From the NCBI RefSeq assembly GCF_000348785.1, contig NC_020520.1:4278001-4342000 (forward strand): a stretch of DNA of 64,000 nucleotides. The letters run 5' to 3'. Made by a program: the position numbers and the translations under genes. The notes beneath the pieces were generated by a model. That model did no database searches. It saw only the letters and a program-made list of their open reading frames with translations, and was not told where the DNA came from. This document shows positions 8,520-19,073 of this stretch, in pieces. The DNA is from Ilumatobacter coccineus YM16-304. Lineage in GTDB: Bacteria; Actinomycetota; Acidimicrobiia; Acidimicrobiales; Ilumatobacteraceae. How positions within the stretch are numbered: the first letter of the stretch is position 1; each line of letters begins with the position of its first letter.

Positions 8520-8984
8520 TCAGTTGCCGGAGAACTTCGACGCGAACCCGATCGCCAACAGCGACCGGAAACACTGCTCGACGGTCGCGTAGACCGTTCC
8601 GAGGATGCGGTCGATGTCGTCTTTGTCGACCAGGTGGGTCGCCATCTCGCCGCGCAGGAACACGGCGTCCTCACCACCGATCGAGAAGTGCACGCCGGTG
8701 AGCTTCTCGTTGCGACGCAGCAGGTTCTCGTACAACGCCCGCTCGTTCTCTTCCGGCGCAGGCATGACGTAGGTCTCGTAGCGGAGCGTTCGCTGCCCCA
8801 ACGTCATCCACACCGTGGTGAAGTCCTTCTCCTCGCCGATCATGCGCACGTACCAGCGGATCACATCGCCCTCGTCGCGGTCGACCGCCGCGATGTGGTC
8901 GTACTCGTTCAGCAACTCGGCGAGCCACCCGTCGATCGATCGTTCGAGCTCGGCGAGCTGCGCGGGGTCGAGGGCGTCGCTCAT
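8520..8984 (-). CDS. YbjN-domain protein, type III secretion chaperone-like fold
   Basis: A 154-residue protein of the YbjN family that follows mshA in many actinobacteria (Rv0487-like). Features include 'IRWYVRMIGEEKDFTTVWMTLG', 'LRYETYVMPAPEEN' and 'FSIGGEDAVFLRGEM'. The ATG at 8984 overlaps the mshA stop by 4 bp; longer upstream starts would only read through mshA. The biochemical role is unknown, though the fixed association with mshA suggests mycothiol-related physiology. Confidence 0.9.
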   Translation of the reverse strand: MSDALDPAQLAELERSIDGWLAELLNEYDHIAAVDRDEGDVIRWYVRMIGEEKDFTTVWMTLGQRTLRYETYVMPAPEENERALYENLLRRNEKLTGVHFSIGGEDAVFLRGEMATHLVDKDDIDRILGTVYATVEQCFRSLLAIGFASKFSGN

Positions 8985-10219
8985 CGGCACTGCACCATCG
9001 GCCGCGACGCGATGTCGTCGTAGAGCGCCGCCAGTCGGGCCGCCGCTGCCGCCCACGTGTAGGTGCTGGCCTTCTCGACGGCGGCCTTGCCCATCGAGAT
9101 GCGGACTTCGTCGTCGTTGAGGATCTCGCCGATCGCCGCCGCGAAGTCGAGCGGGTTGCGGCCGTCGATGAGACGACCGGTGACACCGTCGTCGACCAGG
9201 CTCTGCAGTCCGCCGACCGCGCTCGCGACGACCGGAATGCCACACGCCATCGCTTCGAGCGCGACGAGCCCGAAGCTCTCGCTACGGCTGGGGACGATGA
9301 CCACATCAGCGGCCCGGTAGTAGGTCGACAGGATGTGATGCGGTTGCGGCGAGATGAACTCGACGTGCTCGTGCAAGCCGAGTTCGTCGACGAGCGAGTG
9401 CGCGCGTTCGGTCTCGAGATCGCCTTCGTGGCCGCTCGCGCCACCGACGATCAACAGACGGGCGGTGCTGCGACCGGCCTGGTGCAGTCGCCACAGCGCT
9501 CGGATCGCGACATCGGGCCCCTTGAGCGGCTGGATGCGACCGACGAACAGCAGCACCGGCACGTCCGGGTCCTCGCCGAGCGCGTGGCGAGCCCCGGCCT
9601 GAGCACCGGGAGCGAACAGCGCCTGTTCGACGCCTGGCGCGATGATCTCGATGTGCCCGTTCGGGTCGCCGTACAGACGGCGGAACTGCTCTTCCTCTTC
9701 GACGCAACTGACGCAGATGGCGTCGGAGCACTTGATGATCTCCGCCTCGGCTCGATCCCTCCACACCGGTTCGGGGTCACCGCCTTCGGCCTTGACACGA
9801 GCGAGCGTGTGGAAAGTCGACACGAACGGCACCCCGAGCTCGTGCTTGAGGTGGTGGCCGACGACGCCGCTCAGCCAGTAGTTGCCGTGGATCACGTCGG
9901 GTGCCCCGTTGGCGCGGAACCACTCCATCACGCCGTGACAGAACTGGTCGGAGATCTCGGGCAGCGCTTCCTTCGGCAGGTGGTGCGGGCCGGCTTCGAT
10001 GTGGACGACCCGATGGTTGGGCTCGACGAACACCTCGGCGGGCAGGTCTTCACGATCGGCGCGCGTGAACGTGACGCACTCGACACCGGTCTGCGACAGC
10101 GACGACATCAGTTCGCGCACGTAGACGTTCATCCCGCCGCTGTCGCCCGAGCCGGGTTGCAGCAGTGGCGACGTGTGCAGCGAGATGACCGCGACGCGAC
10201 GAATCGGTTCAGCCGTCAT
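8981..10219 (-). CDS. mshA: D-inositol-3-phosphate glycosyltransferase MshA
   Basis: A 412-residue GT4-family enzyme that transfers GlcNAc to inositol 3-phosphate, the first step of mycothiol synthesis. Key segments are 'GSGDSGGMNVYVREL' near residue 23, 'HGNYWLSG' and 'FHTLARVK', the UDP-sugar site 'FVGRIQPLKGPD', and 'PSRSESFGLVALEAMACG' with the acidic E-x7-E pair. Coupling to YbjN by a 4-bp overlap supports MshA rather than another GT4 enzyme. Confidence 0.93.
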   Translation of the reverse strand: MTAEPIRRVAVISLHTSPLLQPGSGDSGGMNVYVRELMSSLSQTGVECVTFTRADREDLPAEVFVEPNHRVVHIEAGPHHLPKEALPEISDQFCHGVMEWFRANGAPDVIHGNYWLSGVVGHHLKHELGVPFVSTFHTLARVKAEGGDPEPVWRDRAEAEIIKCSDAICVSCVEEEEQFRRLYGDPNGHIEIIAPGVEQALFAPGAQAGARHALGEDPDVPVLLFVGRIQPLKGPDVAIRALWRLHQAGRSTARLLIVGGASGHEGDLETERAHSLVDELGLHEHVEFISPQPHHILSTYYRAADVVIVPSRSESFGLVALEAMACGIPVVASAVGGLQSLVDDGVTGRLIDGRNPLDFAAAIGEILNDDEVRISMGKAAVEKASTYTWAAAAARLAALYDDIASRPMVQCR

Positions 10220-10338
10220 GCTTCGATGCTCTCATCATCTCGGTGCTCACGTCTCGTCGGGAACCATCGCTTGCCGACGTCTCGAACGACACGGGGGTCA
10301 CGAACGGTGCGTTGTGGCGACCCGTCGGCTCGGTCTGC

Positions 10339-10848
10339 TCAGTTGTTGAGCAGCGAGTCGACGTCGGCCTCGCCGTCGCGGTAGCGGCGAACGAGTTCGG
10401 CCGACAGTGCATCGAGCAGGTCGAAACGCTGACGACGGTCCTGCGACACCCGGCGTTCGAATTCCTCGATGCCCTCGGCCAGTGTGGCGAGTTCGTCTTC
10501 GGTGAGGTCTTCGATCCGGCCGAAACCGAGCTTCGAACAGATCGAGTCGAGCTCGGCCGAGAGCGTGTTGTCGCTGAGGTCTTCGGCGGGGCGCGGCGGG
10601 CGGCCCGGGCCGCCGGTGAGATGCTGCGACAGGACTTCGGTGACCTCGTCGCTCACGGTGCCGGTGTCGTCTCGGCGAGCCATCTCTGACTTGACCAGGT
10701 CGACGCGCGCCTGCGCGACACGGCGAGCGTACGACACGACGTCGTCCTGCTGCTGGAGTTCGGTCCGCAGCGCGCGCAGCTCGTCGAGCGACAGCGCCTT
10801 GGGATCGGGAGCACCTGATTCGGTGGTGTTGGTGTTGTCGTCGCTCAT
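10339..10848 (-). CDS. RsiG-like anti-sigma protein with two c-di-GMP-type motifs
   Basis: A 169-residue, highly charged, mostly helical protein. In Streptomyces, RsiG holds the sporulation sigma factor WhiG through a c-di-GMP dimer bound by two E(X)3S(X)2R(X)3Q(X)3D helices. Here the first motif reads D35-S39-R42-Q46-D50 and the second E131-S135-R138-F142-D146, so each copy has one substitution. The regions around 20-57 and 112-165 would form the two antiparallel helices. The start overlaps the upstream MoaD-like stop by 4 bp, and a strong GGAGGA lies 5 nt before the ATG. Assignment rests on motif spacing and could be an uncharacterised paralogue. No WhiG gene lies in this window. Confidence 0.7.
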   Translation of the reverse strand: MSDDNTNTTESGAPDPKALSLDELRALRTELQQQDDVVSYARRVAQARVDLVKSEMARRDDTGTVSDEVTEVLSQHLTGGPGRPPRPAEDLSDNTLSAELDSICSKLGFGRIEDLTEDELATLAEGIEEFERRVSQDRRQRFDLLDALSAELVRRYRDGEADVDSLLNN

Positions 10849-11087
10849 GTTGCTCCTCCGGAAACGGGCGGGAGCACCGCCAGTTCGTCGTTCGGTCCGA
10901 TCTCGGTCTCAGGTGTTACATCGTCGCCGTTCACCCAGATACGACAGGTAGAAAGCACCGCTGTGAAGTGCTCACCGTAGCGTTCCTCCGCCGAACGCAG
11001 GACGTCATGCACCGTGGCACCGTCGATGACGTCGGTTCCGGTTCCGGCCGCTTCGCGGGCCGACGCAAACAGACGAACTCTGGCCAC
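10845..11087 (-). CDS. MoaD/ThiS-family small sulfur carrier
   Basis: An 80-residue ubiquitin-like fold protein: 'VRLFASAREAAGT', 'VHDVLRSAEERYG', 'CRIWVNGD' and the end '...LAVLPPVSGGAT'. MoaD and ThiS end exactly at Gly-Gly, which is adenylated and thiocarboxylated; here Ala-Thr follows. The last codons overlap the next start, and the GGA GGA codons double as its Shine-Dalgarno sequence. It may serve molybdopterin synthesis after trimming or a CysO-like route. The GTG start at 11087 faces the divergent cyclophilin gene. Confidence 0.82.
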   Translation of the reverse strand: MARVRLFASAREAAGTGTDVIDGATVHDVLRSAEERYGEHFTAVLSTCRIWVNGDDVTPETEIGPNDELAVLPPVSGGAT

Positions 11088-11185
11088 ACGCTCAATCTAC
11101 AAGCACGAGGTCTCCGGCTGGGCAACGAGTCGGGTTGGCGAGGTGCCCCGTCGCAGCCCTCGCGCACCGATATCCTCAGCGCACT

Positions 11186-12088
11186 GTGGGAACCGCTAAA
11201 CGAGAACGTCAGAAGGCAAACAAGGCTCAGCGCGAGCAAGAGCTGTTGCAGCAGGCCAAGCGCGCCCGCACGACCCGCATCGCGGTGATCGTCGGCGGCG
11301 CCATCATCGCCGTGTTCGGCCTCGTGTTCCTGGCCGGGCAGTTCCTCGGCGACGACGACGACAACGGCAACGACGACACCACCGAGGTGCTCGACGACGC
11401 CGCAGCGACCGACGACAGCGTCGCACCCGAGCCGACCACTCCGCCCGAGACCGCCGCACCGGTCACCGAGCCGGCCCAGCCGGTCGAGGTCCCCGCGCAG
11501 TCGATCGTCGACACCGAGGTCATCCCCGAAGGCTGCCCCGCCGCCGAAGGCACCGACGAGCAGACCCAGACGTTCGACGAGGCGCCGCCGATGTGCCTCG
11601 ACCCCGACATCGCCTACACGGCCGTCGTCACGACGAACGTCGGCGTCGTCGAGATCGCCCTCGACCAGGTGAAGGCCCCCAACACGGTCAACAGCTTCGT
11701 GTTCCTGGCTCGCAACAACTACTTCAACGACACCACGTGTCACCGCATCATCCAGGAGTTCGTCGTGCAGTGCGGCGACCCGACGGCGACCGGTACGGGC
11801 GGCCCCGGCTACACGACCAACGACGAACTGCCCGAAGCCGGCGAGTACCAGATCGGATCGCTCGCCATGGCGAACAGCGGCCCCGACACCCAGGGCAGCC
11901 AGTTCTTCATCATCACCGGCGACAACGGCGTGGCACTGCCCCCGGCGTACAGCCTCTTCGGGCAGATCTCCGACGAAGGTCTCGACATCGTTGCGCAGAT
12001 GAACGCTCGCGGTTCGGCCGACGGAAGCGGTACACCGACCGCGCCGGTCGATCTGATCGACGTCCACATCGACACCGCCGCCGCCTGA
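11186..12088 (+). CDS. Membrane-anchored cyclophilin-type peptidyl-prolyl isomerase
   Basis: A 300-residue protein. A basic N-terminus (VGTAKRERQKANKAQRE) precedes one transmembrane helix (about 32-52), then an acidic/Pro/Thr-rich spacer to about 105, then a cyclophilin domain: 'VGVVEIALDQVKAPNTVNSF', 'FNDTTCHRII', 'GGPGYTTNDEL' and 'GSQFFIITG'. It should fold exported proteins on the outer face of the membrane. The GTG at 11186 was chosen because 'GTAKRERQKAN' is the usual N-terminus of this actinobacterial group; a TATCCT -10-like box lies 9 nt before it. Confidence 0.9.
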   Translation: MGTAKRERQKANKAQREQELLQQAKRARTTRIAVIVGGAIIAVFGLVFLAGQFLGDDDDNGNDDTTEVLDDAAATDDSVAPEPTTPPETAAPVTEPAQPVEVPAQSIVDTEVIPEGCPAAEGTDEQTQTFDEAPPMCLDPDIAYTAVVTTNVGVVEIALDQVKAPNTVNSFVFLARNNYFNDTTCHRIIQEFVVQCGDPTATGTGGPGYTTNDELPEAGEYQIGSLAMANSGPDTQGSQFFIITGDNGVALPPAYSLFGQISDEGLDIVAQMNARGSADGSGTPTAPVDLIDVHIDTAAA

Positions 12089-12105
12089 CCCCGGGCGCTC
12101 ACGCG

Positions 12106-12507
12106 ATGCTCGACGCGGTCACCCAGCGGGTCATCGACGCGTTCTGCGATCGCTCGCTCCCGAAGTCGGAGTGGACACACGAGGCGCACCTTCGCGTGTG
12201 CTGGGCTGCGCTCGCGACGAGAACCACCAGCGAGACCGTCGAGTTCCTCCGCGGCGCGATCCGGTCGTACAACGAGTCGACCGGCGTCGAGAACACGACC
12301 ACGTCGGGCTATCACGAAACACTCACTCGCTACTTCGTCGGAGCGGTCGCCAGCCTCCGCGCCGATGAGATCTCGGCGGTGCTCGACGCGCCGCGTTGTC
12401 AGACGAGCGCGCCGCTCGCCCACTGGTCACGCGAGTGCCTGTTCGGCTCCGATGCGCGCACCCGCTGGGTTGCACCCGACCTGGCGCCGACTCCGTTCGA
12501 CGTCTGA
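12106..12507 (+). CDS. Conserved hypothetical protein
   Basis: A 133-residue cytoplasmic protein starting 17 nt after the cyclophilin gene on the same strand. It contains 'SEWTHEAHLRVCWAAL', 'TVEFLRGAIRSYNESTG' and 'TTSGYHETLTRYFVGAV', a pattern of conserved Trp-His and Tyr-His residues seen in small uncharacterised bacterial proteins. The H/E/H spacing could bind metal, but no function is assigned. Codon use resembles its neighbours. Confidence 0.75.
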   Translation: MLDAVTQRVIDAFCDRSLPKSEWTHEAHLRVCWAALATRTTSETVEFLRGAIRSYNESTGVENTTTSGYHETLTRYFVGAVASLRADEISAVLDAPRCQTSAPLAHWSRECLFGSDARTRWVAPDLAPTPFDV

Positions 12508-12533
12508 GACGCGGAACCGCGATGGCGTGACGG

Positions 12534-13331
12534 TCAGAGGGTGAGGGCGTCGGCGAGCGCGTCGAGTTGCGCGGTACCCACGCCGATCGCACTCAGGAAG
12601 TCACGCACCGAACCGTGCTCGGTCCGGAGATCGAGCATGATCTGACGGATCGCCTCGGGCCGAGCGGCCAGCATGAACGACGGCGTCTCGCCCATCTGGT
12701 CTGCCATCTCCGGATGGTTCGCCAGCACCCAGGCCCGCATCCGGTCCATCGCTGCCGCGGTGAGGCCGTAGTCGGCCGCGACGATCTCCTCGTCGACGCC
12801 GAGGCCGGCGAGGATGAGCGCGGCCATGATGCCGGTGCGGTCCTTGCCGGCGGCGCAGTGGAACACGGCAGGCGCAGCCTGCGGGATCGCGAGCAGGCGG
12901 ATGGCGTGGGCGAACCGATCGGCGCCCTTGGCGAGCATGTCGCGGTACGCCCAGACGAGGAAGTCGATACCGCCCTGCTCGTCGTCGGTGAACTCGGGCA
13001 CTTCGTCCTGCATCCACGTGGCGTCGATGATCGGCAGGTGGTGGAACGCCACCGGGTGCTTCTCGACCGGGTACCGACCGTGCGAGTCGACCTCGCCCGA
13101 CGAGCGGAGGTCGATGACCGTGCGAATGCCGAGGGCGTCCATGATGTCGAGGTCGTCGTCGGTGAGGCGGTACAGCCCGTCGGCGCGGAACAGCCGACCC
13201 CATCCGATGGTGCGACCGTCGCCGAGCTCGTAGCCACCGAGGTCACGGAAGTTGTGCACCGATTCGAACGACACGAGTCGGCGCGAGTCGTCGACGATCT
13301 CGGAGAGGGACAGAGCGGTCACGGATGACAT
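12534..13331 (-). CDS. Tyrosine-protein phosphatase (Y_phosphatase3 type)
   Basis: A 265-residue protein with the P-loop 'FHCAAGKDRTG' (C-x5-R variant with GKDRT) near residue 160, preceded by 'NFRDLGGY', 'LFRADGLYRLT' and 'RTVIDLRSSGEV'. These are the marks of the bacterial PtpB/LipA-like family, which act on phosphotyrosine and sometimes phosphoinositides. No signal peptide is seen. It converges on the hypothetical gene at 12106 and is separated by about 80 bp from the Mrp operon. Confidence 0.9.
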   Translation of the reverse strand: MSSVTALSLSEIVDDSRRLVSFESVHNFRDLGGYELGDGRTIGWGRLFRADGLYRLTDDDLDIMDALGIRTVIDLRSSGEVDSHGRYPVEKHPVAFHHLPIIDATWMQDEVPEFTDDEQGGIDFLVWAYRDMLAKGADRFAHAIRLLAIPQAAPAVFHCAAGKDRTGIMAALILAGLGVDEEIVAADYGLTAAAMDRMRAWVLANHPEMADQMGETPSFMLAARPEAIRQIMLDLRTEHGSVRDFLSAIGVGTAQLDALADALTL

Positions 13332-13409
13332 GTCATCGAACGGTAACGAACGAGGTGTCTCCTGCAGGTGAACGGGCGGTGAAGCCGGTCCGGAGATCTG
13401 TCACACCGA

Positions 13410-13724
13410 TCAGCTGTCGGGGTTGCGGAGTTCGTCGATCGGCGGATCCGACGCCGGGTCGGTGCGATGCACTGCACGGAACAACAGATGCACGGCGATC
13501 GGCAAGGTGAGCACCAGCGCGCACGACGCCAGCACCAGGCGAGCGGCCCCCGACCAGCCGAGTTCGATCGACGCCCCGATGGTGACGACGATGAACGCCA
13601 CCGGGCTCGCCTTACCCGCGGCGTGCAGGCGGGCGTAAGGCGTCGAGAACTTGAGGAGCCCGATCCCCGCGAAGACGATCACGGCCACACCGAGCAGGAT
13701 GAATGCCGACGACACGATGCTCAC
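13410..13724 (-). CDS. mrpG: Na+/H+ antiporter subunit MrpG (operon 1)
   Basis: 104 residues with three predicted membrane helices: 'FILLGVAVIVFAGIGLLKF', a helix around 41-55 and 'RLVLASCALVLTLPIAVHLLF'. The MnhG signature 'GLLKFSTPYARLHAAGKA' lies between helices 1 and 2. The start is GTG at 13724, overlapping the mrpF stop by 4 bp. It is the last gene of operon 1. Confidence 0.92.
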   Translation of the reverse strand: MSIVSSAFILLGVAVIVFAGIGLLKFSTPYARLHAAGKASPVAFIVVTIGASIELGWSGAARLVLASCALVLTLPIAVHLLFRAVHRTDPASDPPIDELRNPDS

Positions 13725-14017
13725 GTCGCCTCCCGATCGTCGTCGCCGTCGCGGGTGGTCTCCATGAACCGTGTCGAGGCGACCGTGGCGGTGAAGCCGA
13801 TCACCGCGATCACGACCAGCAGGTTGAGCCAGGTGGTGTCGCCGCGATGAGCGCCGTCGATCGCGATGCCCGCCATCAGCGCGATCAACGCGAGATCGAG
13901 ACCGAGGATCCGATCGGCGAGGCTCGGGCCGGTCAGGACGCGCCAGACGGCCGCCCCGCCGGCGAAGGCCAACCCGATCATCGAGACGATCAGGACGGGT
14001 TCGGCGAGACCGATCAC
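13721..14017 (-). CDS. mrpF: Na+/H+ antiporter subunit MrpF (operon 1)
   Basis: 98 residues with three helices. 'GPSLADRILGLDLALIALMAGIAI' is the MnhF signature, with the conserved Asp pair in helix 2. It ends in a short charged tail. Overlaps of 4 bp occur on both sides (mrpE and mrpG). Confidence 0.93.
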   Translation of the reverse strand: MIGLAEPVLIVSMIGLAFAGGAAVWRVLTGPSLADRILGLDLALIALMAGIAIDGAHRGDTTWLNLLVVIAVIGFTATVASTRFMETTRDGDDDREAT

Positions 14018-14507
14018 GATGCGTCCCCCTGCGGGAGCGCTCGGCTGGCCACGTCGGCGAGCTGGCGGACGTGTGCTTCGACCGCGTCACGACGGTCGGC
14101 GTGGAGCACGTGGAGATAGAGCTTGCTCGCGTTCGACTCCGCAGCCACCACGGCCGTGCCGGGAGTGACCGTGATGACGACGAACAGCAACAGCAGGTGA
14201 TGTTCACCGCCCGGCGGGAGATCGATGGCGATGATCGCCTCGTTGGTGTAGTCGGTCGGGGTCAACACCTCGCGGACCACGGTGACCGTCGAGCCGACCA
14301 TGTCGACGAACACGAGCCAGATCAGATGCAGCATCGGGATGATACGGATGCCCCGGCCGACAGCCGAGCTCGAACCGAACAACAGCGCCACCGCGGCCAC
14401 GGCGATGCCCGACAGCACGTTGGCCGCGCTCGCCGACCCCCACAGCGCACACCACGTCGCCACCAACGCGACCATCGTGACGGCCCGACGGATCGTGAAG
14501 ACCGACC

Positions 14508-14511
<4 letters not shown>
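14014..14511 (-). CDS. mrpE: Na+/H+ antiporter subunit MrpE (operon 1)
   Basis: 165 residues. Two or three N-terminal helices precede the soluble MnhE domain, with 'VVREVLTPTDYTNEAIIAIDLP' and 'VVITVTPGTAVV' (the 'SITLTPGT' family motif), then 'LYLHVLHAD'. It is needed for assembly of the hetero-oligomeric Mrp complex. It overlaps mrpD by 4 bp. Confidence 0.93.
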
Positions 14512-16021
<1,510 letters not shown>

Positions 16022-16025
<4 letters not shown>

Positions 16026-16381
16026 CGGTCGTGCTCGTCCTGCGCGATGCGGCGGTCTTCGAGATCGTCTTCGACCAGGTCGTCGCCGCTGAGCTGATGC
16101 TGGCGGCGAGCGAGCGCCAGCAGGAACAACGTCAGACCGAACGAGATGACGATGGCGGTGAGCGACAGCGCCTGCGGCAGCGGGTTGGACGTGTCGGACG
16201 GCGACGAACGATCGGCGAGCGGCGGATCGCCCGCCGGGCCGGCCGCGGTGGTGAGCGCGAGCACGGCGGCGTGTCCGAGCAACGCGAAACCGAGCACGAT
16301 CCGGCTCAGCACCCGCGAGGTCACCAGGTACGTGCCGACGCCGGTGAGCACGCCGACGACGAGGACCATCGTGAGGCTCAC
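16022..16381 (-). CDS. mrpC: Na+/H+ antiporter subunit MrpC (operon 1)
   Basis: 119 residues, NuoK-like with three helices: 'VLVVGVLTGVGTYLVTSRVLSRIVLGFALLGHAAVLAL' and 'PLPQALSLTAIVISFGLTLFLLAL'. A short, very acidic C-terminal tail follows the usual end of the family. 4-bp overlaps occur with mrpB and mrpD. Confidence 0.94.
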
Positions 16382-16824
16382 GAGGCCACCTCGCGTTCGT
16401 CGCGGCCCGACTCGGCGAGCTCGTCGGCGTCGAATGCATCGAGCAGCGCGACGACGAGGCCGATCACCACCAGCACCACGCCGATGTCGAACACCAGCGC
16501 CGAACCCACCTTGATCTTGCCGAGCAGCGCCAGCGTCGTCTCGAACGTGGCCTGGTCGAGCAGCGCATCACCGAACAGCATCGGAGCGATCGCGACCGAC
16601 ACACCGACGACACCGCCAGCGGCCAGGAACGGCGAGGAACGCTGCGGAATCGGCAGCCCCACCACCGCGCGCAACGCAATGACGGCTCCGAGCATCAGGC
16701 CGGCGGCGAAGCCACCTCCGGGCTGGTTGTGGCCGGCGAAGAACAGCATGATCGTCACGACCACGGCGAAGGGGCTCGCCATCTTCACGCCACTGCGGGC
16801 GATGAGCGATCGATCGGCGATCAT
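16378..16824 (-). CDS. mrpB: Na+/H+ antiporter subunit MrpB (operon 1)
   Basis: 148 residues, four helices, with the MnhB signature 'FFAGHNQPGGGFAAGLMLGAVIALR' (residues about 28-52) and 'KVGSALVFDIGVVLVVIGLV'. It is translationally coupled to mrpA and mrpC by 4-bp overlaps. Confidence 0.95.
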   Translation of the reverse strand: MIADRSLIARSGVKMASPFAVVVTIMLFFAGHNQPGGGFAAGLMLGAVIALRAVVGLPIPQRSSPFLAAGGVVGVSVAIAPMLFGDALLDQATFETTLALLGKIKVGSALVFDIGVVLVVIGLVVALLDAFDADELAESGRDEREVAS

Positions 16825-19073
16825 GCGGCCTCCCGATCGTTCGAAGCGCTCCGTGCCAACGACACCATGCCGACCGCGACCGCGACGAGCACGACGATCT
16901 CGCCGAGCGTGTCGAGCGCGCGCATGTCGGTGAGGATCACGTTGACGACGTTGTTGCCCTTGCCGGTCGAGACCGCCTCGTCGGACAGTTCGGCGAGCGG
17001 CGGCTCACCCGACGGGCGCGACGCACTCGCGGCGAGCCCGACGCTCACCGCCGCGCCGATCAGCACCGAGACCGCGATCCGGGTCGACCGCCACGGGCCG
17101 CTCACCGCCGGGAACTCGGTACGGAGTCGGCCGAGTCCGACGACGAACCCGACGACGACCACCGTCTCGACGAGCAACTGCGTGAGCGCCAGGTCGGGCG
17201 CCCCTTCGACCACGAAGAGTCCGGCCACGCCGAAACCGATGGCACCGAGCCCGAAGGCAGCGGCGAGTCGGCCACGCACCATCACGGTGCCGAACGCGCC
17301 GACCACCACCAGCAGGCCGAGCACGCCCTGCATCGGGTGGTCCCACACGACGAGCACCTTCGGATCGATCTCGCCGGCGAACGGCAGGGCCGCCAGCCCC
17401 GCGACGAACACCCCGGTCACCATGTAGACCGGCAGCGAGCCGTGCTGGATACGCCCCGTGACCGAACGGGCGAGACGCAGAACTCCGTGAATCGTTGCGT
17501 CGACGGTGTCGGCGCCAAACGGCCGCGGCACGCGATCGACCACCCGCGCGAGCGGCAGCCCGACCAAAGTCCCGACAACGACGATCACGATCGACAACAC
17601 GAACGCCGTGGTCAACCCGGGCCACCGGATCAGGGAGTAGACCTCGGCCTTCGGGTCGATGAGCACCGCGGCGTCGCGAACGATGTCGCCGACGTCGCCG
17701 AGGAACACGAAGCCCACGACGCTGGCCACGCCGAGCACGGCGGAGGTGACCGCCATCGGAGTCCGTCGATCGGCGACCGGCGTGGCCGGAAGCCTCGTCG
17801 AACCGAACGTGGCGAGGAGGAAACGCGCCGTGTACGCGACGGTCAGGATCGAGCCACCCACCACGCCGACGAGTACCACGACCCGTTCACCTCCGCTCAA
17901 CCCGAGGCCGGCTTCGACCGCCGCCTCCTTGGCCGGGAAGCCGAGCAGCGGCGGCACGCCGGCCATCGACAGCGCCGAGACGAGCGCGACGCCGAAGGCG
18001 AGGGGCATCGACCGCCAGAGTCCCGACAGTTCGCGAACATCACGCGTGCCCGTCCGGACGTCGATCTCACCCACGACCATGAACAACGCCGCTTTGAACA
18101 CGGCGTGCGCGACGAGGATCGACAACGCGGCGAAGGTCGCCTTCGCGGATCCGATCGAGAGCAGCGCGAACATCAGGCCCAGCTGCGACACCGTGCCCCA
18201 CGCCAAGATGAGCTTGGCGTCGACGTGGCGCAGCGCGCCGATCGCTCCCCAGAGCATCGACGAGAAACCGAACGCGAGCCCGAGCGGCGTCCACGGCCCG
18301 GTGTCGGCGAGCGCGGGTTGCAGCAGCGCGAGCACGATGATGCCCGCCTTGACCATCGTGGCGGAGTGGAGGTAGGCGCTCACCGGCGTGGGTGCCGACA
18401 TCGCCCCCGGCAACCACACGTGGAACGGGGTCTGCGCCGACTTGGTCGCAGCTGCGACGAGCACGAGCACGGCGGCGACGGTCGCTCCGGTTCCGGTCGA
18501 CACCTCGAGGTCGCGCAGACGGGTCGACGCGCCGTCGGCGTACACGAGCAGACCGGCGAGCAGCGCGAGCCCGCCCGACGCGGTGATGAGGAGGGCACGC
18601 CGCGCGGCGACCCGAGCGGCGGGGTCGGCGTGCTTGTGGCCGACGAGCAGGAACGACGTGATCGAGGTGAGTTCCCAGAACACGAAGAGGGTCCAGACCG
18701 AGTCGGCCCAGACCAGTCCGAGCATCGCGGTCGAGAACGCGAGCAGCGTCGCTGCGAAGCGGCCGATCTCGCGGGTGGTCGACGAGAAGTAGCCGGCGGC
18801 GTAGACGAAGACCAACACGCCGATGCCCGACACGATGAACGACAACAGCGCCGACAGCGCGTCGACGCGGAACGCCAGGTCGAGGTCGAGCCCTTCGACC
18901 CACGTGAACGACGTGGTCGACGTGACCCCGCGTGTGAGGAGGCTGAGCGACCAGACCGCGGCGACCAGCGGCGCAGCGGCGGCGACGGCGAAGACACCTC
19001 GACCGAAGCGGTCGCGAGTGCCGATCAGGACGAGTGTGGCAACGAGATGAAGTGCGAGAACGCCAGGGATCAC
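16821..19073 (-). CDS. mrpA: Na+/H+ antiporter subunit MrpA, MrpA-MrpB' fusion form (operon 1)
   Basis: 750 residues. The N-terminal ~500 form a NuoL-like antiporter module, with '[19 protein letters not shown]', '[34 protein letters not shown]' and '[23 protein letters not shown]'. The C-terminal part adds the MrpA-specific extension with the MbhD/MbhE-like '[24 protein letters not shown]' and '[26 protein letters not shown]'. The GTG start overlaps the carbonic anhydrase stop by 4 bp (GTGA), so the two are made together. With B-G it catalyses Na+/H+ exchange at the membrane. Confidence 0.95.
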   Translation of the reverse strand: MIPGVLALHLVATLVLIGTRDRFGRGVFAVAAAAPLVAAVWSLSLLTRGVTSTTSFTWVEGLDLDLAFRVDALSALLSFIVSGIGVLVFVYAAGYFSSTTREIGRFAATLLAFSTAMLGLVWADSVWTLFVFWELTSITSFLLVGHKHADPAARVAARRALLITASGGLALLAGLLVYADGASTRLRDLEVSTGTGATVAAVLVLVAAATKSAQTPFHVWLPGAMSAPTPVSAYLHSATMVKAGIIVLALLQPALADTGPWTPLGLAFGFSSMLWGAIGALRHVDAKLILAWGTVSQLGLMFALLSIGSAKATFAALSILVAHAVFKAALFMVVGEIDVRTGTRDVRELSGLWRSMPLAFGVALVSALSMAGVPPLLGFPAKEAAVEAGLGLSGGERVVVLVGVVGGSILTVAYTARFLLATFGSTRLPATPVADRRTPMAVTSAVLGVASVVGFVFLGDVGDIVRDAAVLIDPKAEVYSLIRWPGLTTAFVLSIVIVVVGTLVGLPLARVVDRVPRPFGADTVDATIHGVLRLARSVTGRIQHGSLPVYMVTGVFVAGLAALPFAGEIDPKVLVVWDHPMQGVLGLLVVVGAFGTVMVRGRLAAAFGLGAIGFGVAGLFVVEGAPDLALTQLLVETVVVVGFVVGLGRLRTEFPAVSGPWRSTRIAVSVLIGAAVSVGLAASASRPSGEPPLAELSDEAVSTGKGNNVVNVILTDMRALDTLGEIVVLVAVAVGMVSLARSASNDREAA

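Noticed and set aside
16026-16439. Longer N-terminus for MrpD of operon 1
   Set aside because: The extension is the shifted frame of mrpC. The ATG at 16025 gives a standard MrpD and a 4-bp overlap.
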